Source: DAOTWA01 sp963702935 (GTDB lineage Bacteria > Chloroflexota > Anaerolineae > Anaerolineales > Anaerolineaceae). Taken from it: a stretch of DNA of 64,000 bases. Both the position numbers and the translations under genes were made by a program. The notes under the pieces are model-generated. The model was not told where the DNA came from and searched no databases. It saw nothing but the letters and a program-made list of their open reading frames with translations. Location: positions 1,674,001 to 1,738,000 of the forward strand of contig OY969772.1 of NCBI GenBank assembly GCA_963702935.1. The letters run 5' to 3'. The stretch's first letter is position 1, and each line of letters begins with the position of its first letter. Shown here in pieces: positions 8,246-16,962 of this stretch.

Positions 8246-10441
8246 ATGGATTTCCTCGACAGCCTCAACCCCCAACAGAAGCTGGCCGTCACCGCCGGAA
8301 GCGGCCCGATCCTGGTGCTGGCCGGACCCGGCTCGGGCAAGACGCGCGTGCTCACCCACCGCATCGCCTACCTGATCGGCTACATGGGCGTGCGCCCTTA
8401 CAATATCCTGGCGGTGACCTTCACCAACAAAGCCGCGCGAGAGATGGAAGCGCGCGTGGCCAGGTTGTTGGGCGGCGAGACGCAGGGCCTGCTGCTGGGC
8501 ACCTTCCACGCCATCTGCGCGCGCCTGCTGCGCCGCGAGGCCGACCTGCTGCCGGTGCAGTCCAACTTCGTCATCTTCGACGAGGACGACCAGCTCGCCC
8601 TGGTCAAGCGCGCCACCCGCGAGCTGAACCTGAACGAAAAGCTGTATAAGCCCAGCAGCGTGCTGGCGGCCATTTCGAACGCCAAGAACGAGCTGTACCA
8701 GCCGGAGACCTTCCCCATCACCAATTACCGCGACGAGGTCGTCTCGCGCATCTACGCCCGCTACCAAAATCTGCTGGTCGCCGAAAACGGCGTGGATTTC
8801 GACGACCTGCTGCTCTACACGGCCCGCCTGCTGGAGGAGAACCCCGCCGTGCGCGAGAAATACGCGCGGCGCTTCGAGCACGTGCTGGTGGACGAGTTCC
8901 AGGACACCAACGTGGCGCAGTACAACCTGCTCAGGCACCTGGCTTCTTACCACAAGAACATCTTCGCCGTGGGAGACGAGGACCAATCCATCTACCGCTG
9001 GCGTGGGGCAGACTACCGCAACATCCAGCGCTTCGAGCAGGATTTCCCCCAGGCGCAGAAGATCCTCCTGGAGCAGAACTACCGCTCCACGCAGACCGTG
9101 CTGGACGCGGCCCGCGCCGTGATCGAGCCCAATCCTTACCGCACCCCCAAGCACCTGTTCTCCGACCGGGGACGCGGCGAGAAGATCGTGCTGCACGAGG
9201 CCCCCAACGACCACGCCGAGGCCGCTTACGTGGTGGACACCATCGCCCAGTTGGTGGCCATGCGCCGCGCCCAGCCGGGCGACGTGGCCGTGATGTATCG
9301 CACCAACGCCCAATCCCGCCTGCTGGAAGAAGCCTTCTTGCGCGCGGGGCTGCCCTACCGCCTGGTAGGGGCGCAGCGCTTCTACGGGCGGCGCGAGGTC
9401 AAGGACGTCATCGCTTACCTGCGCCTGGTGTATAACCCCGCCGACGAGATCAGCCTGGCGCGCATCATCAACGTCCCGCCCAAGGGCATCGGCGACAAGA
9501 CCCTGGTAGCCTTGCAGCTCCAGGCCCAGCGCGCGGGCCTGAGCGCGGGCGCCCTGCTGATGGATCTGGGCGCCAACCCGAATTCCGCTCACCTGGAAGC
9601 CTTCTCCGGGCGCGGGGCGGCCTTGCTGGCCGATTTCGGGGCCATGCTGGCGGAGTGGCGCAGCGCGCAAGAGCAAACTTCCCTGCCGGGCTTGTTCGAC
9701 CGCATCCTGGCCGACGTGGGTTACCACGATTACCTCAACGACGGCAGCCAGGAGGGCCAGGAGCGCTGGGACAACGTGGAAGAGCTGCGCCGCATCGCCT
9801 TCGAGTATCAGGAGCGCGGCCTGGCGGATTTCCTGGAGACGCTGGCCCTCGTCTCTGACCAGGACACCCTGGCAGAGGGCGGCGCCAACGTGCCCACCCT
9901 GCTGACTCTGCACGCCGCCAAGGGCCTGGAATTCCCCATCGTGTTCATCGTGGGCCTGGACGACGGCCTGCTGCCGCACAGCCGCTCGATCGATGACCCG
10001 GAACAAATGGCCGAAGAGCGGCGTCTATTATACGTGGGCCTCACCCGCGCCAAGGATCGCCTTTACCTGCTGCGCTCCGAGCAGCGCACCACCTACGGCT
10101 CCTACGAGGACAGCACTCCCTCGCGCTTCCTGAAGGACCTCCCCGAGGAGCTGGTGGAAGGGCGCCGCTCGCGGGTCAGCCGGCGAACGGAACGCTACGA
10201 GCGCTGGGAGTCCCGGCCCACGCGCGGGAACCTGACGGCCAATGCGCTGCGCTCCGCGCCCATCTTGCAGCCACGTTTCCAGCCCAACATGCGCGTGCGC
10301 CACCCCGTGTGGGGCGAAGGACTGGTAGTAGATAGCCGCGTGCAAGACGACGACGAGACGGTGGACATCTTCTTCGACACGGTGGGCTTCAAGCGCGTGG
10401 CGGCCTCGCTGGCGAATCTGGAGATCGTAGCGAATTCATAA
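8246..10441 (+). CDS. pcrA: UvrD/PcrA-type ATP-dependent DNA helicase
   Basis: A 731-residue superfamily 1A 3'-5' DNA helicase, full length for PcrA/UvrD, acting in nucleotide excision repair, mismatch repair and removal of stalled complexes. The Q motif LNPQQKLAV is at residues 7-15, Walker A GPGSGKT at about 28-34, Walker B VDEFQDTN at about 215-222, motif III GDEDQSIYRWRGA at about 243-255, motif V TLHAAKGLEF at about 553-562 and motif VI RRLLYVGLTRA at about 592-602. The last 50 residues form the Tudor-like tail (VRHPVWGEGLVV, then IFFDTVGFKRV) that in PcrA contacts RNA polymerase. It has its own promoter. A paired repeat starts 3 bases after its stop codon. Confidence 0.95.
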   Translation: MDFLDSLNPQQKLAVTAGSGPILVLAGPGSGKTRVLTHRIAYLIGYMGVRPYNILAVTFTNKAAREMEARVARLLGGETQGLLLGTFHAICARLLRREADLLPVQSNFVIFDEDDQLALVKRATRELNLNEKLYKPSSVLAAISNAKNELYQPETFPITNYRDEVVSRIYARYQNLLVAENGVDFDDLLLYTARLLEENPAVREKYARRFEHVLVDEFQDTNVAQYNLLRHLASYHKNIFAVGDEDQSIYRWRGADYRNIQRFEQDFPQAQKILLEQNYRSTQTVLDAARAVIEPNPYRTPKHLFSDRGRGEKIVLHEAPNDHAEAAYVVDTIAQLVAMRRAQPGDVAVMYRTNAQSRLLEEAFLRAGLPYRLVGAQRFYGRREVKDVIAYLRLVYNPADEISLARIINVPPKGIGDKTLVALQLQAQRAGLSAGALLMDLGANPNSAHLEAFSGRGAALLADFGAMLAEWRSAQEQTSLPGLFDRILADVGYHDYLNDGSQEGQERWDNVEELRRIAFEYQERGLADFLETLALVSDQDTLAEGGANVPTLLTLHAAKGLEFPIVFIVGLDDGLLPHSRSIDDPEQMAEERRLLYVGLTRAKDRLYLLRSEQRTTYGSYEDSTPSRFLKDLPEELVEGRRSRVSRRTERYERWESRPTRGNLTANALRSAPILQPRFQPNMRVRHPVWGEGLVVDSRVQDDDETVDIFFDTVGFKRVAASLANLEIVANS

Positions 10442-10444
10442 GGT

Positions 10445-10502
10445 AACCTTGCGAAGGTTTCTGAAAGACTTGCCTGTTTGTGCGACCAACCTTCGCAAGG
10501 TT
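10445..10502. repeat. Paired AACCTTGCGAAGGTT repeat, copy 1
   Basis: AACCTTGCGAAGGTT (10445-10459) and its exact reverse complement AACCTTCGCAAGGTT (10488-10502) flank 28 bases. It sits between the helicase stop and the next start and supplies part of that gene's leader. Other copies are at 37282-37360, 48248-48326 and 57341-57373. Confidence 0.85.
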
Positions 10503-10514
10503 GGATCTCAAACA

Positions 10515-12017
10515 ATGAGCCTGCACAGATTGCGTTTGCTTTTCCCTCTCGTTCTGGCGCTGTTCTTTCTCTTGACGGCGTGCAGCGTCCTGGCGACCCC
10601 ACCGCCGCCCCTCCCGCAAACCCCCACCTCCGATCTTTCCGCCTTAACTCCCCTTCCCACGTCCAGCCCGACCGCCGGTCTTTCCTCACAAGGCACTCCC
10701 GTGGCGGCCCCCACCCCCACTCCCGACCATCTGACCTCCGGTGGACCCTGGCTGGTCTACGCCAGCGGCGGCGGCACGCTATTGGAAGCGGTCAATTCCG
10801 ACGGCAGCGGCCACATGGCCATCCCGGCGGATGCCTTGCTGAACGCCAGTGACCTGAGCGACGGCGCCTCTCCTCACGGAGGCTGGCTGGCCGTGCGCAC
10901 CCAGGGCAGCCAGCCCGGCGACCTGGCCTTGCAGATCCTGCATCTACCCGATGGAACTCTGAAAACCATCACGCCCCTCTTCTCGCCCGATTTGCAGCGC
11001 CTGGCGAACACCACCGCGCAAGACGCCCTGCCGGAGGTGTTTTACGCCGTGCTCCAACCGCACACGTTAAGCTGGTCGCCAGACGGGCGTTACCTGGCCT
11101 TCGTCGCCGCTGTGGAGGGGCCTTCCTCGGATCTGTACGTCTACGACACGCACACCGGCCAGATTCGCCGCCTGACCAACGGCGTGAAGCAGGTCGCCAC
11201 GCCGCTGTGGTCGCCGGACAGCCTGTGGGTGGTGATCCAGGAAGCCGAAAGCTTCGGCCCCGACGCGGACATCCGCACCGACGCGGTGTGGGCCGTGGCC
11301 GTGGACCACAGTGAGATGCGCAAGCTGTACGTCCCGCCGGCAGACAGCCTGGGCGAGGTCTTCCTGGGCTGGGCTTCTTCCGGCGAGCTGCTATCCTACA
11401 GCCGCAACCCGGTGGGCGGGCAGGCGTTGCGCCAGGTGCCGCTCAACACGCGCTTCGTCGACGTGCTCTTTTCCAGGCCCTTCCTCAGCATCGCTTACGA
11501 CTCCGCCAGTCAAACGCTGGTCTTCACCGAAGGCCAGGGCACGGCCGTGCACAGCCTCCTGCCGGAGGGTATTTACCTGCTGCCGGCCTCTGCCGACAAA
11601 TCCGCACAGGCCACGCAGGTGCGCGCCGGGCAATGGAACGGCGTGGAATGGGCGCCCAGCCTGGGGCGCTTCCTGGCGAACGGCATGAGCGGCCTGCTGC
11701 TGGTGGCGCCAGACGGCAGCGCCACCTGGATTAAAGGAGAAGGCCAGGGCGCGGCGTCTCCAGATGGGCAGTGGCTGGTGTGCTGGGGAGGCAACGATTC
11801 CCCGGGTGTGCGTCTGTATAACCCCGGCGGCCAGATGCTCCAGGAAGTGAGCGCGCAGGTGGCCCAACAGGTCTCCTGGCGGCCGGACGCGAGCGGCTTC
11901 TTCTTCCTGACCGGCGAGCGCCTGTACATCGCCAGCTTCCCGCAAGCGCTCCCGGCGCTGATAGACGGACAGCTCCAACCGGGAGACCAGGAAGGCATGA
12001 CCTGGATGGAGCCATGA
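10515..12017 (+). CDS. TolB/WD40-like beta-propeller lipoprotein
   Basis: A 500-residue secreted lipoprotein. The signal peptide ends in a lipobox LLTAC at about residue 23, then comes a Thr/Pro-rich linker to about residue 75 and a repeated propeller with Trp-Ser-Pro-Asp blades (LSWSPDGRYLAFVA, PLWSPDSLWVV, SPDGQWLVCWG, SWRPDASGFFFLTG). Such TolB-like propellers are interaction scaffolds; no catalytic motif is seen. The start ATG at 10515 is preferred over the in-frame codon at 10449 because the earlier one would translate the upstream repeat. A weak AAGG precedes it. The role is unknown. Confidence 0.75.
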   Translation: MSLHRLRLLFPLVLALFFLLTACSVLATPPPPLPQTPTSDLSALTPLPTSSPTAGLSSQGTPVAAPTPTPDHLTSGGPWLVYASGGGTLLEAVNSDGSGHMAIPADALLNASDLSDGASPHGGWLAVRTQGSQPGDLALQILHLPDGTLKTITPLFSPDLQRLANTTAQDALPEVFYAVLQPHTLSWSPDGRYLAFVAAVEGPSSDLYVYDTHTGQIRRLTNGVKQVATPLWSPDSLWVVIQEAESFGPDADIRTDAVWAVAVDHSEMRKLYVPPADSLGEVFLGWASSGELLSYSRNPVGGQALRQVPLNTRFVDVLFSRPFLSIAYDSASQTLVFTEGQGTAVHSLLPEGIYLLPASADKSAQATQVRAGQWNGVEWAPSLGRFLANGMSGLLLVAPDGSATWIKGEGQGAASPDGQWLVCWGGNDSPGVRLYNPGGQMLQEVSAQVAQQVSWRPDASGFFFLTGERLYIASFPQALPALIDGQLQPGDQEGMTWMEP

Positions 12018-12377
12018 AGCAGCCCGATTCTGGCGTGGCTGGCGCTGGCCTTTTTAGGGCGCAAGCGCCGGTTGCAAGTCTGAGGCGTATAGGCGGGCAT
12101 TTGTGGCTATAATTAAGAGACATTATGGCTGAATTGACGGTGCGATTCCTTCTTGCTCCAAGTTGCCACCGTGTCATTCCGAGTGCCCGCTGTTGACCAT
12201 TTCATCTCTCTTATCCGCAAGGAAGGGCACGAAGAATTCTCGTTGCAAGACAGGGGAGCTCCTGGAACAGCAATGAGATGCTTCCCCAAGGGGGGTGCTA
12301 GCGCGATCACTTCGTTCAGCATGACACGGCCTGCTGAAGAAAGCGGCAGCTTGTGGGTCCTGGTTAACTTTTAGGAG
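12018..12377. other. Intergenic region with a promoter-like box and a repeat
   Basis: A TATAAT sequence at 12108-12113 lacks a clear -35. The rest is mainly the TGTCATT-type repeat at 12169-12329. No gene is supported; a possible 32-codon frame starting on the previous stop has no other support. Confidence 0.6.
12169..12329. repeat. TGTCATT...ATGACA repeat with terminal inverted repeats, copy 1
   Basis: CCGTGTCAT (12169-12177) and ATGACACGG (12321-12329) are perfect 9-bp terminal inverted repeats bounding 161 bases with inner pieces such as GAGATGCTTC. A related element is at 33488-33589. Confidence 0.6.
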
Positions 12378-13079
12378 GTTGATTTCGATCGAGTTCTCAA
12401 GCTCACCTGGTATGGACACGCGGCCCTCGGTCTGGAAACCGGGGGCTATCACATCCTGATAGATCCTTTTTTCAGCGGCAACCCGGCGGCTTCCACCAGC
12501 GCCGATAAGGTCGCGGCTGACTTCATCCTGGTCAGCCACGGCCACGGCGACCACCTCGGCGACACGCTCGCCATCGCCAGGCGCACCGGCGCCATGGTGA
12601 TTTCCAATTTCGAGATCGTTGGCTGGCTGGAGAAAAAGGGCGTGGAGAAAACCCATCCACAGCACCTGGGGGGCGGCTTCAATTATCCCTTCGGCCATCT
12701 CAAGCTGACCCTGGCGCTGCACGGCTCGCAGCTCCCCGACGGCTCCAACGGAGGCAACCCGGCGGGCTTCTTGCTCACCACGAAGGAGGGCAAGAAAGTC
12801 TACCTGGCCGGCGATACCGGCCTGTTTGGGGACATGCGCCTGATCGGCGAGGAGGGCCTGGATCTGGCGGTGATTCCCATCGGCGACAACTACACCATGG
12901 GGCCGGCGGACGCCCTGCGAGCAGTCAAGTTCTTGCAGCCCAGGCACGTCATCCCCATCCACTTCAACACTTTCGACCTGATCGCTCAAGATGGGAAAGC
13001 CTGGGGAGAGAAGGTTTCCCAGGAGACACAGGCCCACGTGCACGTGCTGAAGCCCGGCGAGAGCTACATTCTGGAGTAG
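12378..13079 (+). CDS. UPF0173-type metal-dependent hydrolase (metallo-beta-lactamase fold), start unresolved
   Basis: A metallo-beta-lactamase-fold protein of the UPF0173 group, about 225 residues. It begins with the family's LKLTWYGHAAL strand, then ILIDPFFSGNP, the metal motif HGHGDH at about residue 55, LAGDTGLFGDM and VIPIGDNYTMGPADA, and ends with HVIPIHFNTF and LKPGESYIL. Members hydrolyse unknown substrates with a two-metal centre. The family sequence reaches upstream of the first in-frame ATG (12594), which would delete the metal motif. A good AGGAGG is at 12373-12378 but no start codon lies in frame at the right distance; an out-of-frame TTG at 12379 suggests a one-base loss near 12393-12398. 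The listed start is only the limit of the open frame. Confidence 0.75.
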   Translation, partial: VDFDRVLKLTWYGHAALGLETGGYHILIDPFFSGNPAASTSADKVAADFILVSHGHGDHLGDTLAIARRTGAMVISNFEIVGWLEKKGVEKTHPQHLGGGFNYPFGHLKLTLALHGSQLPDGSNGGNPAGFLLTTKEGKKVYLAGDTGLFGDMRLIGEEGLDLAVIPIGDNYTMGPADALRAVKFLQPRHVIPIHFNTFDLIAQDGKAWGEKVSQETQAHVHVLKPGESYILE

Positions 13080-13081
13080 CA

Positions 13082-13362
13082 GGCGGGATTCCCATCCCGC
13101 CGGGCCGTAGGGCGGGATTCCCATCCCGCCGGGCCGTAGGGCGGGATTCACACCCCGCCGGGCCGTAGGGCGGAATTCACACCTCGCCGGGCCGTAGGGC
13201 GGAATTCACACCCCGCCGGGCCGTAGGGCGGAATTCACACCCCGCCGGGCCGTAGGGCGGGATTCACACCCCGCCGGGCCGTAGGGCGGAATTCACATCC
13301 CGCCGGGCCGTAGGACGGAATTCACATTCCGCCGGGCCGTAGGACGGAATTCACATTCCGCC
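13082..13362. repeat. 29-bp tandem repeat array, ten units
   Basis: One partial and nine full 29-bp units, each GGGCCGTAG plus a 20-base hairpin such as GGCGGGATTCCCATCCCGCC. Units differ at a few positions, with stem changes that often stay paired (GGGAT/ATCCC versus GGAAT/ATTCC). There are no spacers. It begins 2 bases after the hydrolase stop codon and lies upstream of the first subtilase. Confidence 0.95.
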
Positions 13363-13373
13363 GCTGGACTTAC

Positions 13374-13409
13374 AAAAGCCTTGCAGAAGAAGAATCCTGC
13401 AAGGCTTTT
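13374..13409. terminator. Terminator-like hairpin
   Basis: AAAAGCCTTGCAG (13374-13386) pairs with CTGCAAGGCTTTT (13397-13409), a 13-bp stem with A and T runs outside, so it could work in either direction. It would close transcripts coming from the hydrolase and the tandem array. Confidence 0.65.
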
Positions 13410-13555
13410 GCTTGTGACAATTTTCTCTTGATGTATAATTGAGGTGCTTCAACCAGACGGGGGGACGAAATCTCAAGACCAGTCTGAGAAACGGCTCACG
13501 AAATTTTCCTCCACCCACGCCCATTCTATCCAACCATCATTCAAAGGGGAAAACC

Positions 13556-15022
13556 ATGACTCAACGCGACCGTTCTTCTTTCAAGATTGCCCTCTCCTTG
13601 CTGCTGTCGCTTGCGATCGGCCTGATCCTCCCATTTGGCGCGGCCGGGGAAGGCGACCCGCCCACAACGGGGCAGGGAGGGTCCTTCCTTGTATATGTAT
13701 ACCTGCCTACCACATTGAATCAGGCCGGGCCTGGACCTTCACCGGTTTATCCCAACGACACCTATTTCAGCAGCGAGCAATGGGGATTGAATAATACCGG
13801 CCAATATGGCGGCATCCTGGACGCAGACATCGACGCTCCGGAAGCCTGGGGATATACAACCGGCAGCAACACCGTGATCGTGGCCATCGTGGACACCGGC
13901 ATCGATACCAGCCACCCCGAGTTCAGCGGCCGGCTGCTGCCCGGAAAACATTTCTTCGATAATGGCTCCAGCGACAATAATGTATCTGACGATAAGGGGC
14001 ATGGCACGCACGTGGCGGGCATTGCCGCCGCAAACGGGAACAACGGCACCGGCGTGGCCGGCGTAGCCTGGGGCGTCAAAATTCTCCCGATAAAGGTGTT
14101 GAGCTCTTCCGGTCAGGGCTACACTTCTGACGTAGTGGCCGGAATTAACTGGGCTGTCTCGAACGGTGCCAAGGTGATTAACTTGAGTATGGGCAGCACT
14201 AATTCCAATTCCTCTCTTCAAGCCGCCATAAACAATGCATATTCCCATGGGATCCTAGTCGTGGCGTCCGCCGGCAATTGTGGCGATCAATACTATCCCT
14301 ATAATGGCTGCAGTTATCAGAGCCAGCCCAGTTACCCTGCGGCGGGAAGCCACGTCCTGGCGGTGGCTGCTACTGATCCGAATGACGACCGGGCCAGTTT
14401 TTCCACCGTTGGCAGTTACGTAGATGTAGCCGCGCCGGGATGGGATATCTACAGCACCTGGCCAACCTCAATTAGAGACTCTTCGGGGTACTATTCTGGC
14501 TATGATTGGGATAGCGGCACCAGCATGGCGGCGCCCTTCGTCACCGGTCTGGCGGCATTGTTGTATTCACGCTATCCCAACTACACCCCCGACCAGATCG
14601 CCCAGGCTATATTACAGAATGCGGACAGCGTTGGAGGCTACAGCGGGCACAACAGCAGCTTCGGCTGCGGGCGTATCAACGCCGCGAACGCCCTGGCCAA
14701 CGGGATCTCGGATGGGAGCGCCTGCCCCGGCTGGTCCGCTCTTTCCGCGACTGTGTCCTCGGCGGCGCTGCCTGACACGCTTCCGACAGATAGTTATCGT
14801 CCAGGGGTGGTGTTGGTGCGTTTCAAGTCAGGCGCAACTTCTGACCAGCAGCTTCAAAGCCTGGAGGCTCACGGCCTGACGATTCTGAGCACTATCACAG
14901 ACCTGGATATCCATCAACTCGCCGTGCCGATTGGCCAGGAATTGGAGATGGCGAAAACCCTCAGCGCCGACCCGCAGGTAGAATTTGCCGAGCCGGATTA
15001 CATGATGAGCGTGATCGACTAA
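13556..15022 (+). CDS. Secreted subtilisin-like serine protease (S8) with C-terminal propeptide-like domain
   Basis: A 488-residue extracellular subtilase. A signal peptide (about residues 1-32) is followed by VYVYLPTTLNQ and directly by the catalytic domain, with Asp113 (IVDTGID), His149 (GHGTHVAG), the oxyanion region ASAGN and Ser323 (GTSMAAP). No propeptide lies between the signal and the protease. Instead the last 75 residues (from about 414: YRPGVVLVRFKSG, then DPQVEFAEPDY) look like the fervidolysin-type propeptide normally found at the N-terminus. ATG at 13556 is chosen for its AAAGGGG ribosome site and signal peptide. A paralogue follows at 15266. The likely role is degradation of extracellular protein. 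Confidence 0.92.
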   Translation: MTQRDRSSFKIALSLLLSLAIGLILPFGAAGEGDPPTTGQGGSFLVYVYLPTTLNQAGPGPSPVYPNDTYFSSEQWGLNNTGQYGGILDADIDAPEAWGYTTGSNTVIVAIVDTGIDTSHPEFSGRLLPGKHFFDNGSSDNNVSDDKGHGTHVAGIAAANGNNGTGVAGVAWGVKILPIKVLSSSGQGYTSDVVAGINWAVSNGAKVINLSMGSTNSNSSLQAAINNAYSHGILVVASAGNCGDQYYPYNGCSYQSQPSYPAAGSHVLAVAATDPNDDRASFSTVGSYVDVAAPGWDIYSTWPTSIRDSSGYYSGYDWDSGTSMAAPFVTGLAALLYSRYPNYTPDQIAQAILQNADSVGGYSGHNSSFGCGRINAANALANGISDGSACPGWSALSATVSSAALPDTLPTDSYRPGVVLVRFKSGATSDQQLQSLEAHGLTILSTITDLDIHQLAVPIGQELEMAKTLSADPQVEFAEPDYMMSVID

Positions 15023-15088
15023 TCTGATCGGCTTCAATCGTTCAGAGACCAGGCAACCAGGGACGATGCAATCAGGCAACCACAGGGG

Positions 15089-15117
15089 CCGGGCGACGAG
15101 GACTCCTCGTCGCCCGG
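15089..15117 (+). terminator. Terminator hairpin after the first subtilase
   Basis: CCGGGCGACGAGG and CCTCGTCGCCCGG form a perfect 13-bp stem around ACT. An outer pair AGGCAAC/GTTGCCT can extend it. No long T run follows, so termination is probable rather than proven. Confidence 0.6.
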
Positions 15118-15265
15118 TTGCCTTATCTCCTGGGCGCCTCTCTTCCTGATCCCTCATCGCCTCATTGCTACTTTTCCTGATCCCTTATTCCCATACCAGT
15201 CGTATAATTCAGCCATCGTTTCAACGCTGCTAAAGCCCAACCTTTTTTATCGGTAAAGGAAAGCC

Positions 15266-16663
15266 ATGTCCAGGAATCCCCCTCCCCTCGTCGCTCTAGT
15301 CGCTTTACTGCTCTTCTCCCTGGCGTTCGGCCTGATGCTCCCCACCGGCGCGACGGCCAAGGCCGCGCCGGCTGGGAACCCCGCCGGCAGCACCTCGCGA
15401 GCTTACCTGCCCCTGATATTCAACGACTTTGAAACACTGTTCACCCCCAACGACCCGCTGTTCGGCCAGCAATGGCACCTGGCCATCGTCAATGCTACCC
15501 ACGCCTGGTACCTTACCCGGGGCAGCAGCAGCGTAATGATCGCCGTGCTGGATACCGGCGCGGATCTCACCCACCCGGATCTGGCTGGCAAGCTGCACAC
15601 GGACCTGGCCTGGAATTATATCGACAGCACGAATAATGCCCAGGATGACAATGGCCACGGCACGCACGTCTCCGGCCTGGCTGCCGCGGCGCTCAACAAC
15701 GGCGTGGGGGTGGCCGGGCTGGGCGGCGATGCGACCATTATTCCGCTCAAGGTTATGAACAGCGCCGGACAAGGCGATTTTTACACCCTGGACCAGGCCA
15801 TCCGCGACGCGGCGGACAAGGGCGCGAAGGTGATCAGCATGAGTCTGGGCAGCCCGGCCAGCGCCAATTTGCATTGCAACGATGACAACCCCGATCTGCA
15901 AGCGGCGGTGGACTATGCCTACAATAAGGGCGTGCTGCTGGTAGCGGCGGCGGGCAACGACGCCAGCAGCGGCCTGGTAGCCCCGGCCGACTGCGCACAC
16001 GTGCTCGGCGTGGCCTCGACGGACGGCAACGATTCATCATCTTATTTCTCTAATTACGGCTCCTACGTGAGCGTGGCCGCACCGGGCGGCGCGAACGCCG
16101 GGAGCGGCATTCTCAGCACCTGTGATGCCAGTATTGACCACGCACAGTATTGTTATAAGGAAGGCACTTCCATGGCCACCCCGCTGGTGGCCGGGCTGGC
16201 AGCCCTGGTCTACGCACGCTACCCGTCCTACACACCCGGGCAGGTGGCCTCGGCCATCCTGGACAACAGCGTCGACCTGGGGCCGGCCGGCTGGGATGAG
16301 GTTTACGGCTGCGGGCGCATCGACGCTTACGCCGCCCTGGAAAACGGGGCCAAGAGCGCCCAGCCGGTGTGTGTGGGCGTCAACGCCTGGGCGGCCAGCG
16401 CCGGTGCCCAGGCCGTCCAGCGCCCCTACCAGGCCAAACCGGGCTACCTGCCCGGGGAGCTGATGGTGCATTTCACCGCCGGAACGTCCCAGGCGACGGC
16501 CAAGTCTCTCTTGCAGAAATATGGAGCCTCTGTGGAGGAAGTAAATGCCTCCGGCGTGTGGCGCGTGAAGGTCGCTCCCGGCCAGGAGCAGGCCGTTATC
16601 GACACGCTGGAGAGCCAGGCGCAAGTGGATTACGCCCGTCCGATCTACCCGCTGAAAGGATGA
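15266..16663 (+). CDS. Secreted subtilisin-like serine protease (S8), paralogue with C-terminal propeptide-like domain
   Basis: A 465-residue extracellular subtilase with the same plan as its neighbour. The signal peptide covers about residues 1-33, then AYLPLIFND, and the catalytic domain has Asp96 (VLDTGAD), His131 (GHGTHVSG), AAAGND and Ser302 (GTSMATP). The final 70 residues from about 393 (YLPGELMVHFTAG, then QAQVDYARPIYP) match the propeptide-like domain seen at the end of the first protease. AAAGGAAA lies 6 bases before the ATG. The two proteases are clearly duplicates that have diverged. They may be secreted together, but each seems to have its own transcript. Confidence 0.92.
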   Translation: MSRNPPPLVALVALLLFSLAFGLMLPTGATAKAAPAGNPAGSTSRAYLPLIFNDFETLFTPNDPLFGQQWHLAIVNATHAWYLTRGSSSVMIAVLDTGADLTHPDLAGKLHTDLAWNYIDSTNNAQDDNGHGTHVSGLAAAALNNGVGVAGLGGDATIIPLKVMNSAGQGDFYTLDQAIRDAADKGAKVISMSLGSPASANLHCNDDNPDLQAAVDYAYNKGVLLVAAAGNDASSGLVAPADCAHVLGVASTDGNDSSSYFSNYGSYVSVAAPGGANAGSGILSTCDASIDHAQYCYKEGTSMATPLVAGLAALVYARYPSYTPGQVASAILDNSVDLGPAGWDEVYGCGRIDAYAALENGAKSAQPVCVGVNAWAASAGAQAVQRPYQAKPGYLPGELMVHFTAGTSQATAKSLLQKYGASVEEVNASGVWRVKVAPGQEQAVIDTLESQAQVDYARPIYPLKG

Positions 16664-16766
16664 AGGAGGAGGAGAACGAGGGAACAGGAATCAGGCAATC
16701 AGGGAACAGGCAACCAGGGAAAAGGCAACCAGGCTTCCTGGTCACCTGATTGCCTTTTCGCCTCAT

Positions 16767-16878
16767 CGCCTGATTACCTCATCGCCTGATTACCTCATCG
16801 CCTGATTACCTCATCGCCTGATTACCTCATCGCCTGATTACCTCGTTGCCTGATTGCCCCATCGCCTGATTGCCCCAT
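16767..16878. repeat. 16-bp tandem repeat, seven units
   Basis: Seven head-to-tail units of CGCCTGATTACCTCAT, the last two reading GATTGCCCCAT. The 80 bases before it hold the complementary words (AATCAGG, GGCAACCAGG), so the whole block 16680-16878 can fold on itself. Similar words recur at 18428-18515 and 53700-53750. Confidence 0.85.
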
Positions 16879-16962
16879 CGTCCTGGTAGTCTTCCTCATC
16901 CTTCCTCCTTCTGCCTTCATCCTTTCCTCATCCCTGCTATAATAAATCGGACTGGAGGTATC

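Noticed and set aside
12018..12116. 32-codon frame overlapping the stop of the propeller lipoprotein
   Set aside because: Only the ATGA overlap supports it; no conserved features visible.
13082..13362. Possible CRISPR array
   Set aside because: Units are head to tail with no spacers and no cas genes nearby; it is a simple tandem repeat.
16767..16878. Possible CRISPR or iteron array
   Set aside because: 16-bp units with no spacers, no replication gene, and complementary text just upstream; treated as low-complexity repeat.
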